DNA of 64,000 nt, from positions 51,591,530-51,655,529 of the forward strand of contig NC_135721.1 in NCBI RefSeq assembly GCF_964656455.1, given 5' to 3'. The position numbers were made by a program, and so were the translations under genes. Positions 1-10,071 of the stretch are shown here, piece by piece. The notes beneath the pieces are model-generated. The model had not been told where the DNA came from. It searched no databases and was given only the letters and a program-made list of their open reading frames with translations. The DNA is from Halichoerus grypus. Its lineage: Eukaryota > Chordata > Mammalia > Carnivora > Phocidae. Each line of letters begins with the position of its first letter. Position 1 is the stretch's first letter.

Positions 1-40
1 CTCTGTTCTCCGGCCCTGCTGGACTTCTGGTACCTCTACT

Positions 41-183
41 GCAGTGGTTCTCGACACTGGCTGCATATGAGAATGACCGGGGAGCTGGAAGGAAAAAAAG
101 TGATATTTGGGTCCCACCTCTTGATATTTATCTTTAAGGCTCCCCAGGTGATTCTCATGTACGGCAGGATTGACAACATGTAA
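41..183 (+). repeat. MER5A-like hAT-Charlie DNA transposon
   Basis: It begins CAGTGGTTCTCGACACTGGC and contains GGCTCCCCAGGTGATTCTCATG near the end, the arrangement of the short non-autonomous MER5A element (hAT superfamily). The copy is heavily diverged, so it is an ancient mammalian fossil with no coding capacity. Family assignment is from remembered consensus. Confidence 0.65.
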
Positions 184-189
184 TTGCCA

Positions 190-475
190 AGCAGACTTCC
201 TGCCTCCAGCTTTGCTATGCTCTGCTTAATTTTTCACACTGCAGCAAGAAGAATCTTTTTCAAACATAAATCTGATCAAGTCACTTCTCTGCTCAAAACC
301 CTTCCAGGGCTGCTCCTTGACATCAGGATAAATTACTTTGCATGATCGGGAGGTCCTTTAGGATCTGACCCCTGCTGAGCCTTCCAGCCTCGTCTCCTCC
401 CATCACCTGTGCTCCTCCCCGCTATGAATGCACTTTATTTCAGTTACGCTAAACCTCGAAGTTCCATGATGTACA
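190..475 (+). repeat. L2 LINE fragment
   Basis: The series AAATCTGATCAAGTCACTTC, CTCAAAACCCTTCCAGGGCT and GGATCTGACCCCTGCTGAGC occurs in the order of the 3' half of L2, a LINE inactive since early mammalian evolution. A second L2 copy with the same landmarks lies at 8575-9085. Confidence 0.7.
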
Positions 476-775
476 CTTTCACTCATGAGCCTTTGAACAT
501 GTGCAACTGGAGGAGGCTGTATGAGGGTGGTCACCCAGGCACTGCTGGAGTGAGGGAGGGTGAGAGGATCTGAAGTGGTGTAGGGAGGAGGCCAACACTA
601 GTGCCATCCTCAAAAAGATGGAAAGCTTCTTGAAGGCAGAGATTACAATTAGTAGCTATTTTCCCTCTCTCCAATCCTCTAGGGCCTTGAGTATATGAAG
701 CAAATTCTGAATTGAAGTGAGTATAATTGAATTACATTTTCAGAAAGTATTCTCCAAGCTGGTTGGTTATTTGGG
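476..775. other. unassigned sequence
   Basis: No gene, RNA or confident repeat is seen here. Confidence 0.5.
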
Positions 776-791
776 GAGGAGGCTCATTCTT

Positions 792-1498
792 TTTTTTTTT
801 TTTTTTTAGTGTTCCATGATTCATTGTTTGTGCATAACACCCAGTGCTCCATGCAGAACGTGCCCTCTTTAATACCCAGGCTAACCCATCCTCCCACCCC
901 CCTCCCCTCTAGAACCCTCAGTTTGTTTTTCAGAGTCCATTATCTCTCATGGTTCGTCTCCCCCTCCGATCTCCCCCCCTTCATTCTTCCCCTCCTGTTA
1001 TCTTCTTCTTCTTCTTTTTTTCTTATCATATATTGCAGTATTTGTTTCAGAGGTACAGATCTGTGATTCAACAGTCTTGCACAATTCACAGCACTCACCA
1101 TAGCACATACCCTCCCCAGTGTCTATCACCCAGCCACCCCATCCCTCCCACCCCACCCCCCACTCCAGCAACCCTCAGTTTGTTTCCTGACATTAAGAAT
1201 TCCTCATATCAGTGAGGTCATATGATACATGTCTTTCTCTGATTGACTTATTTCGCTCAGCATAACACCCTCCAGTTCCATCCACGTTGTTGCAAATGGC
1301 AAGATCTCATTCCTTTTGATGGGTGCATAATATTCCATTGTATATATATACCACATCTTCTTTATCCATTCATCTGTCGATGGACATCTTGGCTCTTTCC
1401 ACAGTTTGGCTATTGTGGACATTGCTGCTATAAACATCGGGGTGCACGTACCCCTTCAGATCCCTACATTTGTATCTTTGGGGTAAATACCCAGTAGT
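792..1498 (-). mobile_element. Young 5'-truncated L1, 3' end
   Basis: The minus strand reads the last ~75 residues of L1 ORF2p (motif CPSTDEWIKKMWY), then a GC-rich 3'UTR and a poly(A) tail seen as T at 790-806. A perfect 16-bp TSD, GAGGAGGCTCATTCTT, flanks it at 776-791 and 1499-1514, showing one target-primed insertion of a 5'-truncated copy. The 3'UTR holds two related GC-rich blocks, each containing a version of CCCTCAGTTTGTTT, as in carnivore L1. It is too short to be active. Confidence 0.95.
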
Positions 1499-1555
1499 GA
1501 GGAGGCTCATTCTTAACCAGAATGAGAGTCTGAGTACAACAGTAGCCATAAGAAT

Positions 1556-1645
1556 CCATTTATTCATTCAATGACACTAATATTTATTGGTCATTTATTG
1601 CCAATTGGTTAAGACTGGAAAATCCATCAGTGATTGAAAACTGTG
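1556..1645 (-). repeat. L2 3'-end fragment (weak)
   Basis: ATTTATTCATTCAATGACAC followed by ATATTTATTGGTCATTTATT resembles the reverse complement of the L2 terminus, which ends in an AATAAATATTTGTTGAATGAATG-type run. The match is short. Confidence 0.45.
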
Positions 1646-3265
1646 TACAGGGGTGGGATATCAGAAAACTTTCCTAAAGAGATAATGCCTGATTTGAGTC
1701 CTGAGGGACAAGCAGAAGCCACTCAGCGCTCTTGCTCTCTCGCTCTCTTTCTGTGTGTGTGTGTGTTGGATAGGCCTGGTGAAAAAGAGGGAATTTCAGG
1801 CAAAGAGGGCAGCAGATCTAAAGCTTTATAGTTAAAAGAAGGTGTAGTGGGTTCTAGAAAGTGAAAGTAATAATTCTACAAGTCCGAACCTGAATGATTC
1901 CAGGACCCCTTTCCAGGGCTCTCATGTTCTGGCTTAGCATCTCAAGTATGGGTTTAACATAGCTGAAATAGCATCTAATTGAGAAAGTTAAATATAATTT
2001 AGTTTCTGGCTGGTGAATTACATCCCCCAAGAGTCTCTTAAGAGACTGTAGGAAAGAGAAGAAGGAAGGGTGAAATGATAACAGTCAGAGGATTGGGGAG
2101 ACATTTATATTCCAATTTATATCCCAACAGTCACGTCTCTTGGGAACTCTTAACCATCAGGGAGGACCTTTGCCCCACAGTTCACACTTGATTCCAGCAA
2201 ATGTAGAGTCCTTGCTTCTGTTACGTAGATGGGAAGCAAGTTCTTCTGGGGTCTCACAGCAGAAGCCTGACATTTGGAGAATGTGATTGATGAGCTCTGT
2301 CCTCCCACAGAGGAGCCCCATGGTGAGAAAGGACTCCAGAAGCCAAATAACCAAGGGACTTTCCAAACCAAACATCTGCAGTGAAGTGCAGAGCCTGCTG
2401 AGCTATGCCTGACCTAGCCAGCTTGAGACACAGCCCTGTGGTTCCCATGAGAGCTTACCCCCAGCCAGATTTTCCACCATTAAAACAGCTCCTTTTAATT
2501 CCAGCTTTCTTCCTAGATGAGTCTACTAAAACATCCTAGAAGGAAGGGATAGATGGTGTAAGTTTCCTGATTGCCTGTCACCTGGTAGAAAGCCAAGCCC
2601 CAGGGGCATCTGCTGTAGAGTTGTAGGCAGATTCAGAGTTTACACATCACCTAAAATGAGTAGGTTGAATGAGGTACCAAGTCCAGGGCATTATGAGGAC
2701 AGGGGCTTTGGAAGGAGGGCCTCACAGGGAAGAAGATATTCCAAAGAAGAGAAAAGCATGGGTGGAGGAGGTCCTTAAAGGCACCTGACCTACTTTACAA
2801 TTTTCTCTAGGACTGACCAATACCTCAGAGTCATAATTAAATCAATTGTCTTTGTCCCTCCTCTTTTCTCCTCTTATCACTCTCTGGAAAACAACAACAA
2901 CAACATTAATTGCAATTAGATCCTTTATATAATCAATGAATAGTTTATAGTTCTTTGAGAATGCCTCAATTCTCTAAAACCATTAGTAATTACAAAGGTT
3001 GAGCAGAAGGCTGGGCTCACTCACTAGTAAAGCAATAAGTCTTGGATACTCGCTGAGAAAAGACATGACAGATTTCAATTTCTGCTGGGGTCTTCACAGG
3101 CTCCTTCTTATTTAGATCTCCTATAGACGTGAAATGGATATTATTTTCTGTTTTCAAAATTACCAGCATTCATAGCCTTTTGATGTTACCTTTGCATGGT
3201 AGAGATCAGGGATTGTAAGTCCAAATGCTTGGACCTACTCTGATCTGGATGTTGCACCTTACTTT
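1646..3265. other. low-copy sequence, no gene recognised
   Basis: About 1.6 kb without a confident repeat. Three overlapping minus-strand open frames of 64-73 codons near 2150-2450 show no domain and overlap one another, so they are probably chance. Minor features are a (TG)n run near 1753-1768 and an ACAACAACAACAACA run near 2890. Confidence 0.5.
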
Positions 3266-3277
3266 ATTAAAACTTAG

Positions 3278-3325
3278 TAAATAAAATAAAATAAAATAAA
3301 ATAAAATAAAATAAAATAAATAAAA
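3278..3325. repeat. (TAAAA)n microsatellite
   Basis: About nine units of AAATA/TAAAA. It resembles an isolated retroelement A-tail, but no element body is recognisable upstream. Confidence 0.85.
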
Positions 3326-3448
3326 CAGTGTAAAATATCATTAGGTGAAAACAGAAGTGAGTGCTTCCATCCACCAAAAGATATGGACACTTTCATTTGT
3401 GAAGCCAAAAACTAGAAAAATGTAATGTCCATCAAAAGTAAATTGTGA

Positions 3449-3643
3449 GGTACCTAGGTGGCTCAGTCGGCTAAGCGTCTGACTCTTGATTTCGGCTCAG
3501 GTCATGATTTCAGGGTCGTGGAATCGAGCCCCGCGTGGGGCTCTGAGCTCAGTGTGGAGTCTGCTTGTCCCTCTCCCTCTGCGCCTCCCCCTGCTCACTC
3601 TCTCTCTCTCTCTCAAATGAATAAATAAATAAAACATTTTTTT
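3449..3643 (+). mobile_element. Can-SINE
   Basis: Full-length tRNA-derived SINE with a (CT)n body and an AAATGAATAAATAAATAAA tail. The 14-bp TSD AAAGTAAATTGTGA lies at 3435-3448 and 3644-3657. The body variant (GACTCTTGATTTCGGCTCAG) differs from the youngest copies in the window. Confidence 0.95.
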
Positions 3644-3704
3644 AAAGTAAATTGTGACAGAGTCCCACAATAAGGAAGAAGAGGGAACGGCTGTACAGTC
3701 CAGC

Positions 3705-4025
3705 AGCATGGACGAATCTCACAGACAGTGTTGAATGAAAGACGTCAGACACAAACGTGTCTAGACCCATATATGAAGTTCAAAATCAGGCAAAAGTAAT
3801 CTATGATGATACGAGTCAGGATGTTATACTTGGTGGATCTGGGTATTCAGTGCTTATACTTGGTGGGATCTGCTGAGGGGCACAAAGGAGCTTCTGGAGT
3901 GTTGGAAATATTCTCTATCAAGGTAATGGTTACCCAGGTGTATACATGTGTAAAAATTCACCTTGCTGTGCACCTAAGATGTGCTCACTCTACTGTCTAC
4001 AAGTTATATCTAAAAAACAAAAACA
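3705..4025 (+). repeat. L1M 3' end
   Basis: Landmarks are AGTTCAAAATCAGGCAAAAG, GTTGGAAATATTCTCTATC, GTGTATACATGTGTAAAAAT and CAAGTTATATCTAAAAAAC, in the order of the 3' terminal region of an old mammalian L1 (L1MB/MC type). It has no intact ORF. The 260 bases that follow hold nothing recognised. Confidence 0.7.
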
Positions 4026-4284
4026 AAAAAATCTGTGTAAGAAGCATCTGCCTCTCCTCCGATCTTACAGGATTCAGAACAGGTATGGAAATAAACCAAA
4101 AAATGTAGTGAGATGATCCCTGAGAGAAGGGTAAATAGACACCATGGGTGGAAAATATGTTGATGTTAATTTATGGGTAGAATGGGTAGTCTTGGTGGTT
4201 TATGGGAGCACAAATCAGGCCCACCAGCCATTGGCAATACACTGAAATTCACCCTGATTTTTCTTTCATCAATAAATCGCTTAG

Positions 4285-5645
4285 ACCATCTGCATTGTTA
4301 TTTTTTTTATTTTAAAGTTTCTTAAATTAAAGAATGACATGTGTACAGTAAAAGGAATAAATTATACATTTGATAAATATATATATAAGGTCATGGATTA
4401 TCATCAAGTGAATATATCCAAATAACCATCTACCATCCAAGCCAAGAAAAAGAATATTACCTTTATCCCGAAGATTTCCTGTGTCCATTTCTTTGTTTTT
4501 GTTGTTGTGGTGGTGGTGATGGTGGTGGTTCTTTTCTGCTAACAGTTCACTGATTTTTAAGTAAATTTATACTGTTGTGTAGCCATCACCATAATCCACT
4601 TTTAGAACACTTCTAGCATCCCAAAAAGTTCCCTCTTGTCCATATGGTCGGTTCCTACTCTTGCCATCAGCCTCAGGCAACCACTGATATGCTTTCTGTC
4701 TCTGGTTCTGCCTTTTCTAGAAATTTCATATAAATGGAATCATGTAATACGTTGTCTTCTTTCCTTAGCATGATATTTTTGAAGTTCATGCATTTGTTGC
4801 ATGCATCAGTAATTTCTTCTTTTTATTGCTAAGATATATATTATTGTATAGATAAACCACACTGTTTATTCATCAGTTGATGGACATTTGGGCTGTTTCC
4901 AATTTGAGGCTATTATGAATAATGCTGCTGTGAATATTTGTGAGGCAGTGTTTCTTTGGGAATGTATTTTCATTTCTCTTGGATACATACATAGAAATGG
5001 AATTGTTAGGTTATATTTATATTTAACTTAAGAAACTGCCAAACTTTTCCCAAGTAACTTTAATTTTACAATCTCCAGGAATGTCTGAGAGTTCCAATTG
5101 CTCTATAATCTCACCAATGCTTATTTTCAGTCTTTTTGCTTATAGGCATCCTAGTGAGTCTGTAGATCTCTGTCTTATTAACTTTCATTTCCCTAGTGAT
5201 TAATGATGTTGAAGATTTCTGCATATGCTTATAAGCCATTTGAATATCTTCTCTGATGAAATGTCTACTCAAGTCTTTGCCTATTTTTTTTTTCCTGGGA
5301 TTTACAGTTTATTAGAAAATGCAAATATCAGTCAAATAATCCCCAATAGACATACCTTAAAAACAGTTTTCTGAAGTAAAGAACAGTTCTGTAAGCATGT
5401 ATATACCACAGGAAATGTGATCAGTATTGGGGGTCAGAAATTGAAGTCTGGGGCATATAACTAGTTTACTCCCAGGGGTCTTTTGCCTATTTTTTACTGG
5501 ATTGTTTGTTTTACTGTCATCATGTTGTAGGAGTTCTTTGTGTGTTCTGGGTATTAGTCCTTTATCAGATATGTGATTTGCAAATATTTTATCCCAATCT
5601 ACCTTGTATTTGCATTTTCTTAGTGATGTCTTTTGAAGTGCAAAA
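4285..5645 (-). repeat. Antisense L1M, interrupted
   Basis: The plus strand shows the reverse complement of the L1 ORF2 C-terminal region and 3'UTR: TTCATCAGTTGATGGACATT, TCTTGGATACATACATAGAA and TTAGTCCTTTATCAGATATG. It is diverged and full of stops. A small retrocopy interrupts it at about 5290-5478 and a SINE borders its right side. Confidence 0.75.
5290..5478 (-). pseudogene. 5'-truncated retrocopy of an mRNA 3'UTR (gene unknown)
   Basis: About 185 bp interrupt the L1M. Read on the minus strand they end in CATTTTCTAATAAACTGTAA, then CCCAGG and an A-tract (T at 5284-5292). The AATAAA hexamer sits about 15 nt before the A-tract, as in a polyadenylated mRNA end. A near-identical TSD containing TTTGCCTATTTTTT flanks the insert at 5276-5289 and 5482-5495. 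No SINE, L1 or known repeat is recognised inside, so the simplest reading is an L1-mobilised fragment of a host mRNA 3'UTR. I cannot name the parent gene; an unrecognised repeat family is the main alternative. Confidence 0.6.
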
Positions 5646-5653
5646 ATCTTAAT

Positions 5654-5870
5654 GTTTTATTTATTTATTTTTAAAGATTTTATTTATTTAGAGAGACAGA
5701 GAGAGAAAGCAGGAGTGGAGAGAGGTACAGAGGGAGAAAGAGAGAATCTCAAGCAGACTCTGTGCTGAGTGTGGAGCCCGACTCAGGGCTTGATTCCACA
5801 ACCCTGGGATCATGACCTGAGCCAAAATCAGGAGTTGGACACTCAACCAACTGAGCCACCCAGGCGCCCT
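5654..5870 (-). mobile_element. Can-SINE (older variant)
   Basis: Antisense copy: TTTATTTATTTTTAAAGATT tail, GA-rich body, and a tRNA-like head ending CTGAGCCACCCAGGCGCCCT. The head variant with AAAATCAGGAGTTGGACACT is an older subfamily than the GCCGAAGGCAGACGC type. No clean TSD was found. Confidence 0.9.
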
Positions 5871-5884
5871 CCAGATTTAAACTT

Positions 5885-6930
5885 TTTAAACTGATACAGA
5901 ATTCACATGCCATAAAATTCACCTTTTTAAAGTGTACAATTAAATGGCGTTTTGGGGGTTGTTTTTTAGAGAGGCGGGGGGGGGAGGGGCAGAGGGAGAG
6001 GGAGAGAAAGAATTTTAGTCAGGCTCCACGCGGGGCTTGATCTCACAACCTTGAGATCATGACCTGAGCCAAAATCAAGAGTCAGACGCTTAACCGACTG
6101 AGCCACCCAGATGCCCCTAGATGGTTTTTAGTATAGCCACAAGGTCATGTAACCACTGCCACTATCTAATTCCAGAACATTTTCATCATCCCAAAAGAAA
6201 ACCCCTTACCCATTAGCAGTCACCCCCCCCATTCCTTCCTTTTCCCACTCCCTGAACCACTAATTTATATTCTGTCTCCATGGATTTGCTTATTCTAGAC
6301 ATTTCATATAAATGAAGTATTATAATATGTGGCCTTTTGTTTCTGGCTTCTTTTGTTTAGCATATTGTTTTCAAGGGTCACCCATTTTGTAGTATATATC
6401 AATACTTCATTCCTTTTTATGGCTGAATAATACTCCATTATATGGATATGTCACATTTTATTTATCCATTCCTCAGATAATTGACATTGGGGTTGTTTCC
6501 ACTTTTTGGCTAATGTGAATGCTGCTGTGAACATTTATGTGCAAGTTTTTGTATGGATAGATGTTTTCAATTCTCTTGGGTATATATATACCTAGGAGTG
6601 GAATTGCTAGGCCATGTTGTAACTCTGTTTAACTTTTTGAGGAACTGCCAAATTGTTTTCCACAGCAGCTGCAACATTTTATAGTCCTAACAGCAAGGTG
6701 CAAAGGTTCCAATTTCTCCACATCTAAGCCAACATTTGTTATTTTCCACTTTTTTTATTCTAGTCATGTGTGTGTGGGGGGAGTATCTTAAGTGGTTTTG
6801 ATTTGCATTTTCTTAAAAAGTAATGATGTTGAGTTCACCAGCCATTTGTCTACTCTCCTCTGGAGAAATATCTATTCAAGTCCTTTGCCCATTTAAAAAT
6901 TAGGTTGTCTTTTTACTAGGATTGCAAATA
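5885..6930 (-). repeat. Second antisense L1M copy
   Basis: It restarts the same L1 3' region as the copy on its left: CACATGCCATAAAATTCACC, AGAACATTTTCATCATCCCA, CTTTTTATGGCTGAATAATA and GATTTGCATTTTCTTAAAAA. The 3' landmark recurs after an upstream ORF2 segment, so this is a separate insertion or a duplication. A SINE interrupts it at 5954-6118. Confidence 0.75.
5954..6118 (-). mobile_element. Can-SINE (older variant)
   Basis: Antisense head GACTGAGCCACCCAGATGCC with the AAAATCAAGAGTCAGACGCT variant and a short T-rich tail. It splits the L1M between TAAATGG (near 5941) and TAGATGG (near 6118), probably a diverged TSD. Confidence 0.85.
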
Positions 6931-6949
6931 TCTTCTATGTTCTAAATGA

Positions 6950-7055
6950 GCTAGTAGTTACACTGGTATATGCAGTTATTAAAACTCACTGAACTGTACA
7001 TTTAAAACTTGTGTCTTTAAGTGTAATGTAAATTATGCCATCATACCAAGGGCCC
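6950..7055 (+). repeat. L1M 3' terminus, short
   Basis: TTAAAACTCACTGAACTGTA, ACATTTAAAACTTGTGTCTT and GTAATGTAAATTATGCCATC match the last ~100 bases of an old L1 in sense orientation, immediately after an antisense L1M. Confidence 0.55.
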
Positions 7056-7588
7056 TACAAAAGGAAATAAATTATACTGGATAGTTAGAATTTTATGTAC
7101 CACTTCAACTTAAAGAGTGTTCTGGGGAGAAAAGCCGATTAGCTTGGGTAACAGGCCTGGCATCAGTGGAATAAAGCAACGTGGCTTCAGGGGCCTTGAA
7201 GAAAAACTAAGTTTTTAGTCAGATGCGTGGAATAAAAGAGAAAACAGCTGTAAGAGGAAAGATGCAGCACCTGGCGATTCCAGGAAAACAGAAGAAGCAG
7301 GCATCAGGTATTTTTTGGTTCAACTCAGAAGCAAGATCCCTTGACTCAGAAAATAATTTTGGCTGATGCTCTGTACACTGAGGCCTCTGTTGCCCCTATT
7401 TATGATGCAGGGATAATGATCAAAAGCCTCTGCCTGTGTCGGTGAACCGGGCCTGCCAGAGCGGACGACACGATGGGCTTTGTGAACGTGGGATGAAAGG
7501 CGCTGGGGAAGCACAAAGGAGCGCTGGTGGGCGTCTCCCAAGCGCGAGCCTCGAGGGCGTGGCCCGGCAAAGAGGGCAACTTCACCAA
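7056..7588. other. unassigned sequence with a small CpG-rich patch
   Basis: No confident repeat or gene. About 7438-7570 is clearly richer in G+C and CpG than its surroundings (GCGGACGACACGATGGGC, AGCGCGAGCCTCGAGGGCGT). Open frames of 62-73 codons on both strands show no recognisable domain. Confidence 0.5.
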
Positions 7589-7598
7589 ATGGATGGAA

Positions 7599-7807
7599 GT
7601 GTTTCTTGTTTGTTTTTAAGATTTTAGTTATTTATTTATTTGAGAGATAGAGAGAGAGAAAGAGAGAGCACGAGCTGGGGAGGGGCATAGGGAGAAGCAG
7701 CCTCCCCGCTGAGCAGGGAGCCCCATGCGGGGCTCCATCCCAGGACCTCAGGACCATGACCTGAGCTGATGACAGATGCTTAACCGACTGAGCCACCCAG
7801 GCGCCAC
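7599..7807 (-). mobile_element. Can-SINE
   Basis: Complete antisense copy inside otherwise non-repetitive sequence. The 10-bp TSD ATGGATGGAA is at 7589-7598 and 7808-7817. Confidence 0.95.
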
Positions 7808-7817
7808 ATGGATGGAA

Positions 7818-8145
7818 CTTTTTAATGGGCATGTTCATATTCACATGAATGTGGGAATACTCATTTTGTGGCTGCCTCTATGCCCTCAGGGCTTCCGCAC
7901 CTGCTACCAGCCGGCCTCCCAAACTAATAGAGGCCCCTACTCCGTGGCCTCTACCACATGACACTGCTTTATCGCCTATGAAGCACGTACCTGGTTTCTT
8001 TATTTGTTTATTTGTTTATTATCTGTTTTGTTTTTGCCAGAGTGTAATCCTGGGGGACCAGAGATTTGACCGTATTATTCTTGGTACACTGCCTGGCCAG
8101 TAGGAGGTATGCAGTAAATGGTTGAATCAATGATTCAAAAAATGT
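7818..8145 (+). repeat. L2 LINE 3' segment
   Basis: TGCCCTCAGGGCTTCCGCAC, then later CACTGCCTGGCCAGTAGGAG and GCAGTAAATGGTTGAATCAA, follow the order of the L2 3' end. It is degenerate. Confidence 0.55.
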
Positions 8146-8161
8146 TTCTTTAAATCTCCAC

Positions 8162-8553
8162 TCAGGGGGCGCCTGGGTGGCTCAGTCGGTTAAGCTTCTG
8201 CCTTTGGCTCAGGTCATGATCTCCGGCTCCTGGGAGGGAGCTCCCTGCTCAGCGGGGAGTCTGCTTCTCCCTCTCCCTCCTCCCCTGCTGGTGTTCTCTC
8301 TCTCTCTCTCTCAAATAAATAAATAAAATCTTTTTTTTAAGATTTTCTTTATTTGACAGAGAGAGACACAGCGAGAGAGGGAACACAAGCAGGGGGAGTG
8401 GGAGAAGGAGAAGCAGACTCCCCGCCGAGCAGGGAGCCCGATGCGGGGGTTCGATCCCAGGACCCCGAGTTCATGACCTGAGCTGAAGGCAGACGCTTAA
8501 CGACTGAACCACCCAGGTGCCCCAATAAATAAAATCTTAAAAAAAAAATAAAA
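8162..8553 (+). mobile_element. Can-SINE interrupted in its tail by another SINE
   Basis: Plus-strand SINE with an 11-bp TSD TAAATCTCCAC at 8151-8161 and 8554-8564. Its A-rich tail was the target of a second, inverted SINE (8333-8523), so the tail resumes after that insertion. Confidence 0.93.
8333..8523 (-). mobile_element. Can-SINE nested in a SINE tail
   Basis: Antisense SINE of the young GACACAGCGAGAGAGGGAAC type inserted into the tail of the 8162-8553 SINE. Its own 15-bp TSD AATAAATAAAATCTT is at 8318-8332 and 8524-8538. Host and guest form an inverted pair that could fold into a long imperfect hairpin. Confidence 0.95.
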
Positions 8554-8574
8554 TAAATCTCCACCCAGGCACCT

Positions 8575-9085
8575 CTTAATATATCAACTGGAGAATTTCA
8601 CTTAAATGTCTCAGACACTTCAACCTTGAAATGACCAAAATGCAATTATTTTTGTCCCTGTCCTCCCCTCCAGCCAATGGCTAAGCCAAGAACTTGGGAG
8701 ACATTTTCCACCTGGATCTCTCACCTGGATTCCTGTAGCAGCCTCCTGTTGAGACTGCCTCCTGTTGTGTTCTCTCAGATTCATCTCCTGAGTGACCTGC
8801 TGAAACCCAAGTTTGATCATGTCACACCACTGCTTCAAACTCTTGGGCAGCTCCTCACTGACCTCATATAAAGGCCAAATTATCTTAGTAGGGCACTCAG
8901 GCCTTTGCTGATGTGGCTCTTGCCCACCTCTCTAGCCATCCCACATGTCTCAGCTCTAGCCACACTGAGCTGCTTGCAGTTCCGAGTGTAGCTGCTATTA
9001 CACTCCTCAACCTCTGCAGCTCTTCTGCTCCTGTCTTCCTGGTGAATCCCCTTCTTTCCTGTGTCACTTCATCTATGAAATATTT
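8575..9085 (+). repeat. L2 LINE, ~0.5 kb
   Basis: A long run of L2 landmarks in order: GCCAAGAACTTGGGAGACAT, CTGTAGCAGCCTCCTGTTGA, TTTGATCATGTCACACCACT, CTAGCCACACTGAGCTGCTT and CTCTTCTGCTCCTGTCTTCC. It is one of the better preserved L2 pieces here. The open frames inside are not intact L2 ORF2. Confidence 0.75.
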
Positions 9086-9094
9086 TTTGACCAG

Positions 9095-9293
9095 TATTAT
9101 ATTTCTGAGGACTCTTGATTTTGAGGAACAGAAACCCAACACAAACTAGCTTCAGTTAAAAGGGGATGTATTAACTCATATAAGGAAGGACTGGATGCAG
9201 GCAGCCTCAGGAATGGCTGGATCCAGACACTCAAATGATGCTGTTATCACTCTCTCTGTCTCTGTTTACACACACACAGAGACACACACAGGT

Positions 9294-9332
<39 letters not shown>

Positions 9333-9695
9333 GATTTTGGCTTCTTGTTATGAGTTGATTTCATTCTCTCTTGTTAAGGGAAAATGTGGTCAAGGGAGTT
9401 CCAGGCTTACATACACTTTGGTCACCCCAGGGGAGAATGAAGTCTTCTTTCCCCTGGTTTCAGCTTATAACAATTATAGGAGAATCTAAGATTAGCTTGG
9501 CTGTAGACATGTACCCAGCCATTGACCCATGGCTGGAGGGAAAAAGTTATGATTGGCCAGGCCTTGGACTGTTCCTCTTAACCTGGGGAGGAAGAATGTG
9601 TACTCCTTTTGTTGGGGAACCCTTCTCCAATAAAAGAGAGTACTGTTATCAGGAAAAGAGAGTAGACCACTGATGTCTACTACAACCACCATCTC
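9095..9695. repeat. Ancient interspersed repeat, family uncertain, with (CA)n
   Basis: GAGGAACAGAAACCCAACAC, AACTCATATAAGGAAGGACT, AATGGCTGGATCCAGACACT and TGATTGGCCAGGCCTTGGAC form a pattern I have seen dispersed in mammalian genomes, but I cannot name the family. A CA microsatellite lies inside it. Confidence 0.45.
9294..9330. repeat. (CA)n microsatellite
   Basis: About 18 CA units, preceded by imperfect ACACAGAGACACAC repeats from 9268. It is likely polymorphic. Confidence 0.95.
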
Positions 9696-9764
9696 ATCCC
9701 TCCCTCCCACTCCTTCGTGTTCCCATTGTCCTCTGTGCAGAGGCAGAGGAACCAATGGGGGACA

Positions 9765-9955
9765 AAACAGGTTTTTGAGTCAGACATAGATTCAATTATT
9801 GGCTTTATGATGACTATGTGACCTTGAGAAAGTTTTAAGCCTCGTTGTGCCTTTACTTTCTCATCTATACAATATTTTAGGATAGCTGTGGGGATTAAAG
9901 ACAACATAGGAAAAGTATCTGGTACACAGATGGTACCAATATTAATAATACTCAT
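9765..9955 (+). repeat. MIR SINE
   Basis: Landmarks are TTTTGAGTCAGACATAGATT, GACTATGTGACCTTGAGAAA, CTTTCTCATCTATACAATAT and GGGGATTAAAGACAACATAG in MIR order. This is an ancient tRNA-derived SINE. The next ~60 bases resemble an L2 3' end. Confidence 0.75.
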
Positions 9956-10071
9956 AACAGTCAATTATCTGATCTGCCTATTTCTTCCTTCTAGACCATG
10001 AATTACTTTAGGCAGGGCCTTATTTTAGGTACAGTAAAACTCAGTTACAATAGCAGAGCTCAGAGACTGGT

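Noticed and set aside
7320..7627. Several frames around the CpG-rich patch
   Set aside because: No domain, no preferred frame and early stops; part of one frame runs into a SINE.
8349..8564. Recurrent 60-75 codon frames with GARCGARSQDPG-like or SVKHLPSAQVM-like text at many positions
   Set aside because: These are translations of Can-SINE bodies and heads on either strand, repeated at each SINE, and are not proteins.
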